Positions 55,301 through 64,000 of a stretch of DNA of 64,000 nucleotides are shown here, in pieces (within the stretch, counting starts at the first letter, position 1; each line of letters begins with the position of its first letter). The DNA is taken from positions 680,001 through 744,000 of the forward strand of contig JAHRHY010000014.1 of assembly GCA_019671135.1 (NCBI GenBank). Reading direction: 5' to 3'. The translations under genes were made by a program, and so were the position numbers. This DNA comes from Linnemannia hyalina (taxonomy: Eukaryota; Mortierellomycota; Mortierellomycetes; Mortierellales; Mortierellaceae). The notes beneath the pieces are model-generated. The model did not search any database. It saw nothing but the letters and a program-made list of their open reading frames with translations, and was not told the origin of the DNA.

Positions 55301-57742
55301 TTGTTCTGTGTTTGTTGATGATGGCGAGTGTGTTTGGGCGAGAAGGCTTTTATCGATGATGATTTACCTTAATAACAATGAGTTAAGGAAAACTTTAATT
55401 CGTCGACTTTGGACGCAGTCACCTTTGAGCGCATGAGAGTCACAGAGGCAGCTAGGCTTGGCTGCAAACCGAGGGGGAACGAAAATGCTCACGAACACAC
55501 CTTATGGAGAAGGGGTGAGTGAAGATGAGAAAAGACACCCACAGCCTCTCTCACTCTCCATTCCCGTCATCCACACCCAACCACGCGGCAAGGAAACAAG
55601 CACAAACATGACTTACCTGTTCTTTGTATCTCCGAACCTGTGTCCGGGATATAAAGAACGTGAAGTGAAGTACTTGTCTCACTTCCAGTAACCAAGATCT
55701 CTGTCTCTACTTCCTCGAAGCAATTGATATTAACTACACCGGTACCCACCCATCGCCCGATGATGCAATGATGCTACCGCCTTGATAAGAAAAAACTAAA
55801 CTAGTCTCTTTTCTATTGTTGTATCTCATGAACTGGGTAAACTCCCTCCCCTGAGACGACGATAGATGGGCGTCGTCGCGCACCTGCCTATCTGATTCAG
55901 TTCATATTATTCCATGACCTTCCACGTTGTTTTCATAGTTTGATTTGTACTGCTGTACCCAAGGATGTCACCAAGTCATGTGGATCGACTCGACTCGACC
56001 GACAGGCGGGAGACCTACTGAGCCCATTTTCTTTCTTATCCTCACTCATTCGCCTTCGTTTGTTAATCCCGCATGTTATTCCTTTCGCCCTTTTCCAAAC
56101 AACCTTGCAAGTTACAACTAGACCATCACACTAACTCTCACTGGTGCCTCTTCCCTTCGTTTTCGTCTGTGCTACTTTATTATTTTCTTTTCATTTGTTT
56201 TCATTCCTTTGTTTTGCCATTGCCTCGTTGCTGTTGCTGTCTCGTTGGTAACAAAAGGTACGGAAGCAATTGACCTTATTAAGGTATATCCGACAAAAGG
56301 TTTATCTCTTCTACTCTTCCTTCCTCCTCCTCTTCCGAGGAGTGGAGAAAGAGAACAAGGCACGCGAATCGGTCGATTTGGGCTTTTGGTCACACACACA
56401 CCTCTCCTTCCAATCGCCAGGTCGTAGTTCGGTAAGAATAAAAAAGAGGGCCTTTTAGCCGCGTTGTTGGAGCACCATCCAATAAACGATGAGAGGAGAG
56501 GACGCGTTAGACGTTCATTCGTTTGCTTTTTTCGACTCTTGAAAGCGTCCTTTGTTTGCCACTTGATCACTGTTGACCCTATTGGCTTGCTATTTCTTGC
56601 TCATCCAGTGTAAGCAGTGCTATTGATCACTCGTGCCTTTCATCTCTTTTCTTTATCCTCCACCATCCTCCTCTTTCCTCCACGTCATTCTCTCTTTAAC
56701 ACGCGCGTCAGGCTACCTTTACCATCCCTCTCATTCCCTAGACCCCTCTCCTTCTCCATCCCTTCGGACATCCACCTCTCATGCATAGGCCTCTCCCTTG
56801 CAAAGAAACCTCCACCCACCACTTCCTTACTCACCCTTCTTTCGCCCAGATACTCTCGCCTTTTCATTTCCAGCCTTTTTCCATGACCCCTCTCTCCATC
56901 ACCCCTTCTCCCTCTCACCATCGAACGATGTTCACTACCGCACACTCGCCTTTTCGCCTTCTCACTCCCCTAACTCATCCCCTTATATGCTGTGCCTGCC
57001 GTTTCTTTTGCGGACGCCTTGGTGCATCGGACGATTTGTTGCTAACACATTGTTCGACCACACAAGTCTGCATATGCGCACATACATGCTTCTGGTTCCC
57101 CCCTCTCCTTCTTATGCTCTTCTACTACTTCACTTTTTCTCTCCTCCCAGTCTCACCGCCCTTGCAACCCTTCCCCCTACTCCTCCTACTCCCCAATGTC
57201 CAATAGACTATAAATTATCTTTGATCCACCGTACATAGCATATTCTTTTCACATTCTCTTTCCCCCTCTCATCTCCATCAAATTGAGCGCGTTTCGAGTC
57301 AGGTAGCGAAGGAGTATTACTTGGGACAAAAAAACAGACTTTTTTTTATTTTTTTGTGATAAGAGTGGGGATGGCGTTGACTATATTACATTTGGTTGTG
57401 AAATGGAGGTAGTGTGATATGATGAGAGGTATATACAAGTGAGCTTTTTTTTTTTTTGGGGGGGGGGGGAGGTTGCAACGAAGAATAAGGCTCGTGCTTT
57501 GTGTAAAAGGTATGTGCAGTGTAGGGTAGGGGGTTGGTGGTGGTTAATAGGTGAAGAATGGGGGGGGGGGGGTGTAAAGGGTCAAGATAGAACAAAAGAT
57601 AAAAAATCGAATGCCCACACCTAGTAGATTTTGCTGTGTTCAGCCAAAATAAATAAATAAATAAATAAAAAAAATGCATGGAGCACGAAAACGTGACCGA
57701 ACCTGCCCAGTCGCCGTTCAAAAAAAAAGTCTCCTTCCCCAC
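52376..57742. other. 5.4-kb intergenic region, no gene seen
   Basis: This is the largest stretch without a supported gene. About 52380-52760 is the likely leader of the Zn2Cys6 gene. There are CTGGCTGA-like short repeats at about 53458-53492 and a long C/T-rich stretch at 56600-57230. The longest open frame (53622-54128) has no recognisable content. Confidence 0.45.
57445..57668. repeat. Homopolymer cluster: T-run/G-run, second G-run, (AAAT)n
   Basis: A T-run runs straight into a G-run (57445-57469), another G-run lies at about 57560-57572, and (AAAT)n with a trailing A-run at 57646-57674. It lies just downstream of the 3' end of the minus-strand gene. Confidence 0.8.
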
Positions 57743-60721
57743 TTAAGACGAAGAAGCGGACAAAGTCGCATCTCCACCACCAGCAGATCTGTAGACAATG
57801 AACTGGGGCGCGTACCGGGTCTGGTTAGCAATCAACGTCGCAAAGCAGGTCAAGACGGCCACGCAGGTCGCAATCGCCGTCATGATGCAGCGTGTACCTG
57901 ACCGATATACGGCCACACAAGACAATAGGACCGTGAACAGCATCAATGGCGAGGTATCGTGTCTATTGGAGTGGACGAGGATAAACATAGAAGAGAGATA
58001 GGGTATGTTAGCGATATGCAAGGAAAAGCGACAAAAGGAATGGCATTAGAGTAGAGAGGGAGGAAGGGTTGATGTAGTGGGCAGTGGGTAAGCAAACAAA
58101 GGTATTGGGTACCCAATAGTGAGTGAGAAAAAATGAGAGGAAGGGGAAACAGGGAGAGCGATGGTAGCCTGTTTGGAGCACGCATTTTGCATCTTGCATC
58201 TCTGAAGGCAAAGCAGCAAAGAAAAACAAAAGGAAGAACAACCTGGTATGTTCGACCAGTCGTGCGTGTGTGTGGTCAAGTGCAAAAGAAGGCGCGGAAG
58301 GTCAAGGAAAGAGGGATAGGAGAATGAACTTGATGCTGCATTGTTGTATGTGCAATGCGCGTTTGTGTTTGTTGATGCCGTTTTGTTTGTTTGTCTGTTT
58401 GTGTCGATGCACTGCGGTTGAACAAAACTGCGAGAGCAGCAGCAACAAAGTAGACAGACAGGTGTTCGTGATAAACACATGCAGAATCGATCATTTTTGA
58501 AGAGTAGCGCTACGCCACAGAATCGTGGCATGCTGTCGATCGTAGCGATCTGATTTGCTGCTCAACTTTTTCTCTCGGGCGAGGAAGAGGAAGGGGAGAG
58601 AGGCATGAAAGGAGGAGGGATAAGGGATGAGAGTTGGGGAATGAGGTGGTTGTTTACTAGTCCAGAACCTTCTTAAGCTGAAGGACTGACTGGCTTGTAT
58701 TACGCGAGACGCAAAAAAAACTCAAATGCCGGGCAATCAACCCAAGACAACACACAAAAAATAATAACGAGCTTCGCAATGCTTTAGCAGTGGTGGCATG
58801 CTGTTGACTTTGGCGTTATCGTTGTTTGTGTGTTTCTGGTCACAGTTGGGGAAATGCGCGGCCCTTCTTCGATCGATAGCAAAAATGGTGCGATAGTGGA
58901 GTATGAATAACAAAAACGAGAGAAAAACATGAAGTGGGTGTTAGAACTGTACCTGGCGAGATGGGCTGGGATGAAGACCTTGGCGGAGGTTTGTTGGAGG
59001 ACCAAGAGGCCCATGAGGAAGCCGAGCCAGAGACCCAGCAGGAATCCACGGAGTTGCTGCCTTGATCGGGCTATTTCGCACAATACGAGAAAAGAGAAAA
59101 GAAGACGAAATATGGTTAGGAACTGACAAGACAAGCCTAGGTTACTCTGTTAGAGTTAGTTGGGCACTTGCGGGAGAGAGGGAGAGAGGGGAGCAGGGCA
59201 AGCAAGCGAGCGATGTCATTATGGTGTCACTGCCTGGATTGACCAACACCGGAACACCGGGGTGGGGAGGGAGAGACGGCGTTGAGTAAACACAACATGC
59301 GATGGGGTCAACCCCCGAGGGTGGGATGGCTATGAAGCATAAACCACCTTGCCTTCCGGGTGAAACCATTGACTAATGACTGTCTTCTGTTCATGACGAG
59401 GGCGTCGTTGTTTGTATTTGTTGCTGTTGGTTGTGCCCTTCTTTTGTTTACAGAAGAATAGTACACTAAGTCCAAGCAGGGTCCTTTTCTCTCTGTCTGT
59501 GTCTTTTTTCTTGTAAAAATAAACATCAAAAAATAGATTGCGCCTCGAAATTCTTGACACTGGAGAGTAGGGCATAAAGGGTTTTGTTGTAGGGAGGCAT
59601 ACACATTCCCACACTTGCATTCTGAACAACTGCCGTTCAGCGAGACAAAGAGAAAACAAGCGCAATTGTCGATAGTGTAACAGTGCGCGCACGGCACACA
59701 TTCACGGAGCGAAGATTGTCCCATCCATCACACACACAACAACAACGCCCATGTCGTCTTTTTTTGCGTATCTTGACTTCCTGTCTCGCTAAGCAACTGT
59801 TTGGTCAATGTGATTTGTTTGTTTTTTTTTATGTGTGTGCGTTCGTGGACCAGACACCCCAACTCAAAGAAAATATCGAACAAGACCGAGGAATTACCCA
59901 TTCAAATTCACCCATTACCCACTACCCACTCACTAAAATGATACGCTCATTGGTGAGGGGACCCGCAAGGCTTGCCCCCGATTACATTGACAAAGTATTA
60001 AATAAAATAGAAAGGGGGCCAGTACTCTCTCTAATGCGCATTTGTTGAATAGCAAGGGTTCTTTCTTCTTCATTCAAGGAGACAACGACAACATCCTTGT
60101 CCCAGGTGCCTTTTCTTTGCCGATTTTTTACACTTTTCACCTTGCGATTTTTTTGGCAATGCAAAAGGGAAAGGGGGAAGAGGAGGGAGAGGGAGAGGGG
60201 AACCCAGAAAAAAAGTCAAGTAGCTCGGCAGAGCATGCATGCAGAAGTGAACGTCTCCTGCGCTGTGTGTGGTTCTTGAAACACACACAGAACCCCCGCG
60301 CGTCGTTATTATGTTTGTGATTCTGTTCCAGCCGCCTGGAAAGAGGCAGAAATGTAAGGAATGGTGGGGTGCGGTGTGAGATAAAGAGGAAGGGGCTGTT
60401 TACCTTTGAGTGCGTCGCGTCGCTCCATGTCCAATTGCTTCTGGAAGGCCTCATCAGGTCCATTCTCCCACATCTTATTATCTGCAATCTGTTGCTTCTC
60501 ATCCAAGTAACTAACAGGAGAGTCGACAAGCGTGGGTGAGAATAGCTTGAGATAGCTCTGATCGCCATGCTGGATGATGGTGGGCGATTTCTGTAAAAGG
60601 CATTCCTGAGAGGTGTCGAGGCTCAAACGAGGGAGACCTGCGCGACGGGTATCGAGAGAGAGTGGGGAGGGAGGGGGCGAAGCGAGCATTCCTTGCTGTT
60701 GTTGCTTTTGGTAGTTCAGAA

Positions 60722-60752
<31 letters not shown>

Positions 60753-61091
60753 TTGCATTTGTTGTTGCATTTGTTGTTGGTGCTGTTGCCAAATGTTGCT
60801 TGCCTTTGGGAGGGAGTGGCGGTTGGGCTTTTTGTTGCTGCTGGGGAGTGAGTTCATGGGTGGTGTGGAGAGAGTGGAGTTGGTATTGATATTGAAGCTG
60901 GCATGTTGGTGGTGGATAGTTTTATGTTGCTGTTGTTGTTGAGGGATAGAGATTGGGTTGTGGAAGAGTGTCTTTGTTGCTGGTAGTTGTTGTTGATGTG
61001 ATGATGATTGTTGTTGTTTGTGAGAGAAGGAGAGGGTGGAGTAGGAAGGAGAAGAAGGAGGGGTGAATAGGATGGTGGTAGAAGAGTTCAT
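57743..61091 (-). CDS. Poly-Gln membrane protein with three predicted helices (341 aa)
   Basis: Minus-strand exons are 61091-60404, 59070-58953 and 57962-57743; the joins restore Ala and Arg codons. The first 190 residues are low complexity, with long Gln runs (about 120-150) and Ser/Pro stretches. After a charged segment (DEKQQIADNKMWENGPDEAFQKQ) come three hydrophobic segments: FLLGLWLGFLMGLLVL, LMLFTVLLSCVAVY and IMTAIATCVAVLTCFATLIA, then a short tail ending SASSS. I do not recognise a family. Introns of 1,333 and 990 nt are far longer than almost all others here. Because the two downstream exons are short, the model rests on frame agreement and hydrophobicity. The first exon's frame continues 31 codons past the donor, so an unspliced form would be soluble. 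Confidence 0.65.
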
Positions 61092-64000
61092 GGTACTAGA
61101 GACGGTCTCTCTTTCTTCTTTGTTGATAAGAATGGATGTAAGAAGGTGCTGGGTTCAGTTGTGTGTGAATGGTACAAAGAGAACGGTAGCGAGAATGATG
61201 AGAATGATGTATGTGTTTGTTTGTTCCTGAACAAAAGGATAACAAAATACAAAAAAAAAGAAAATCTTTTTCGGTCGCCAGGAATCGTCCGTCTATTTAT
61301 TCTCTGTGTGTTTGTTCCTGTCAATCGCCATTCAAACATCGCCATTCAAACATCGCCATCAATCAGAGATAAGAAAGACACCATAAAAGAAATCAAAAAT
61401 AAATAGAGTTTGCCATTGGTTCGCACACAATGACATCGCCTATGTTTACCTTCTCATTCAATCACCCTCGATGTTATTTAATCGACTCGACACAAAGGGT
61501 ACATGGAGACACTGCCAACACTGCACCGCAACAACAAAGACACAGGCAGGTAGAAACACATAGCAAAACGCCTTCATCGCCACAAGGCCATGGGTGACTT
61601 GCTTCGTGGCAAAGAAGGAAAAATAGGGGGAGGCAAAAGCCCTCGCTCGGTTGGGCTGGACTGGCAAGGTCATCCACTCTCAATACCATGCCATGCCCTG
61701 CTTTGCCACTCCATAACGACAAACACAGCAGGCACTGCCGCCAAAAAATTGTCCTTCGACACTTCGTCTTCCTTTCACCTCCCCCTTTCTCTTCTCTTCT
61801 CACTACATTCTCTATGTACTTTACGCCTCAGTAAGCCGACGTACCAGCCAGCCAAAACTAACCAGCCCTGAAGAACAATCGTCTCGTGTCGATACATATT
61901 GTTTTCACACTTCCCTCTTTCACCCTTTTTTTTTTTGTCCCTGCCCGCCCAATACTCCTTGTTCCCCTTCCCCTCCCTCTACCTCGTAAGCACAATCACG
62001 ATCTTTTGGAGAGGATTGAGAAGAGAGTGCTCGCTCGTTCTTCCTGACTGCATAGTGAGACCCTTTTTTTCTTGCTCCGAACACCCACCGCGACAGTGCA
62101 CGCTCTTTTGTTCTTTGTTGTTGTCATCAGTGATTAAAAACAGAATGGACCGAAAAAAAGAAGAGAGGACGAAGAAGAGAGGACGAAGAGGAAGGGGCAG
62201 AGAGGAAGGAGAGAATGAGTGGATGCATGTGTGGTGTTGAGTCCATGCATGCTTTATTTTTGCAGGACTGAATTGCACTGAGTCCATCTGGACAGTGGAT
62301 AAACACAGACACACAACAGATAAAAGTCGCCGAGTCCGAGTCCGATTCTCGATCCCCTTCCCGTCCAAACGCCCTGAAAAGAAGCAAACAAGCAAAAACC
62401 TTGGCTCTTCTTGTGCATGGGAGCACCCATGCGTGGCGGTAGTATATTTTTGGCCCATCTTGTATTTCTCTTGCTCTCTCACTCTCACTCTGCCAATCCA
62501 CCCAAATAACAAGAGCTAGCTCGAATGCAAGGTAATTAGTTCCTGTCGTACGTGGTGTTGAAACACCATGATTTTAACGTGAGCTCTCTCTCGCTCACTT
62601 TACACCACACACAAAGAGATGCATGCGATGGATGATGGATACAGTCTCGCTTGTAAAATAATCCAACGGCCGTCTCTCTTTTTTTTTATGTTGAAGGAGA
62701 GATTAAGAGCAACAAAATGAGGAGAGCAAGTGCGTTCGTCCCCACCGGAAAAATGAGAGCACAGAGATAAAGAAGAGGGGTCAGGGCCCAGGTCTGAGAG
62801 TAAACATAGGGAGCTGGGTCTAGAGAGACACCGTTCTGATCCCCGATCCCGCGGTGGTTTCCCTTCTCACTCTCCCCCCCCTCTCTCTCCCTCTCACCTA
62901 TGTCCGTCACCCTTTTGTCCACCACTCCTTTGTCCCCCTCCCCCTGTTTGTCATAATTCATTACGTTTTGTAACACAATTCAAACCACGACTGGACTTAC
63001 CCCTGCTCCTGCTCCCGATGGAACCACCCAGGTGGTTCCCCTCTACATTTGTCTCCGCGTGAAGGGTGGTGCTCACTTGTATTAAAACGGCCTGGCCACC
63101 TAACCAGTCAGCCAGGGATTGGTTCATCTTTCAGGAGAAAGGAGAGAGGACCCGGACCCCTGCCTTTTCCCCTGATGTAAATGGACCCGTTGTGTGTGTG
63201 TGTGTCTCGTCTTGGAGAGCAGCAGAAAAACGAGGAGAAAGCAGGCAGACAGCTGTACCTGGATGTCTTTCTTATTTAGCGAGACCAAGACAAGACAGAC
63301 ATGCGAATGAGATGTTGCGCTGTTGTGATCAATTGCACCGCACACGACGGCGGTGTGAAGAATGCTCCACTCTTTTCTCGTTCAATTGACTGACAGAGGA
63401 CTGTGCATGACGAATGTGGCAGCATATGAAAGGGGTCAAAGTGCAAAGAATGTGAGAAAGTGCGACGCTGGTTTTCAATAAAGAAAAAAGGAGCTCTAAC
63501 AACACAATGCTCTCTTCAGCCCAAGTCATCTGTTTACAACAAGAAAACAGCGGCAGTGGCAAATGTGATTCGTAAAGACGACAACGAACAGGGGTTCCTG
63601 ATCATTAACAGGCTAGTACGATGGGGAACGTTGTTGATACCACACGATTCGAATCTTAGGAGTAGGGAGCATCCGTTCATTTATTACATTAATGCCCATT
63701 AGAATGTTTACAGGAGTGTAAAGGAAGGAGAAAAACAGGGAGAGGAATGCCTGCTACAAAAACAACAAGTTGACACAGCTGTTCTTTGTTGTCGTTTGCT
63801 GTTATTGCTCTTGTTGCTGTTCATTATATGTCGTTTTTATCTTTTCGCTATCCGCGAATAGATGAAGCTGACACGAAAAAGGGCGGTCTACGAAAAACAT
63901 CACAAACAGCAACCACAAAGACAACAAACAAAGTAAGGTCCGCAACCCAGCCCTGATTTTGGTTTCCTCGCCTGCCTTTTCATTCCTCAGTTCCGTGGAG
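61092..64000. other. 2.9-kb region, no gene seen
   Basis: This is the upstream region of the minus-strand poly-Gln gene to the window end. It contains a short tandem repeat of ATCGCCATTCAAAC at 61324-61358 and several simple-sequence tracts. No exon or RNA gene is recognised. Confidence 0.45.

Noticed and set aside
63640..63665. GATTCGAATC resembling a tRNA T-loop
   Set aside because: No matching acceptor, D or anticodon stems can be built around it; no tRNA gene was found in the window.
1..64000. CRISPR arrays, rRNA genes or bacterial operons
   Set aside because: No regularly spaced repeats, no rRNA-like sequence, and gene structure is eukaryotic throughout.

Overview
This window looks like nuclear DNA of a filamentous fungus, most likely Mortierellomycota (Mortierella/Linnemannia-like). 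The reasons are short GT-AG introns (mostly 60-250 nt) in most genes, pyrimidine-rich leaders, full eukaryotic housekeeping genes, poly-Q regulators, and decayed members of protein families I remember as abundant in Mortierellaceae (Crinkler/P-loop proteins, MULE/SWIM transposases, a Fanzor-like family). The lineage call is inference from memory, not a search result. Exon joins were worked out by hand from GT/AG sites and reading frame.

Layout. 1-5.5 kb: the 3' end of an unknown gene, a spliced four-helix membrane protein, and a six-exon protein with a D...ExK nuclease-like core. 6.1-13.6 kb: an accessory graveyard. On the minus strand are a partly eroded C2H2 zinc-finger gene, a broken Crinkler-type gene and a broken N-terminal piece of a Fanzor-like gene; on the plus strand is a frameshifted MULE/SWIM transposase. 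13.9-16.3 kb: translation termination factor eRF3 (SUP35). 17.5-20.9 kb: a tandem array of four small CsbD-type stress proteins; copies 3 and 4 share a duplicated promoter with a conserved 22-bp dyad. 21.1-22.3 kb: ALKBH7-like dioxygenase. 22.6-26.0 kb (minus): an SPT23/MGA2-like IPT regulator with no ankyrin repeats or anchor. 29.7-35.4 kb: a protein O-mannosyltransferase enlarged to about 1,600 residues by a disordered N-terminus, a His-rich block and a long coiled coil. 35.5-36.8 kb (minus): a single-pass surface protein with a Tyr/Gly-rich tail. 40.5-42.8 kb: head-to-head KGD4 (2-oxoglutarate dehydrogenase adaptor) and BET5 (TRAPP subunit). 44.3-45.3 kb: pyrroline-5-carboxylate reductase. 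45.7-52.4 kb (minus): an AA11-like secreted copper oxygenase candidate, an aquaporin and a Zn2Cys6 transcription factor. 57.7-61.1 kb (minus): a poly-Q three-helix membrane protein with two unusually long introns. The remaining stretches are long intergenic DNA rich in pyrimidine tracts and microsatellites.

The genes do not form one pathway. Several are secretory or cell-surface functions (PMT, BET5, aquaporin, LPMO-like protein, Cys-rich membrane protein), several are regulators (IPT factor, Zn2Cys6 factor, C2H2 gene), and the rest are core metabolism or translation. The most unusual items are the tailed PMT with an EE in place of the acidic DE motif, the CsbD array with its compensated palindrome, the IPT regulator without ankyrin repeats or anchor, and the relic island at 6.7-13.6 kb.
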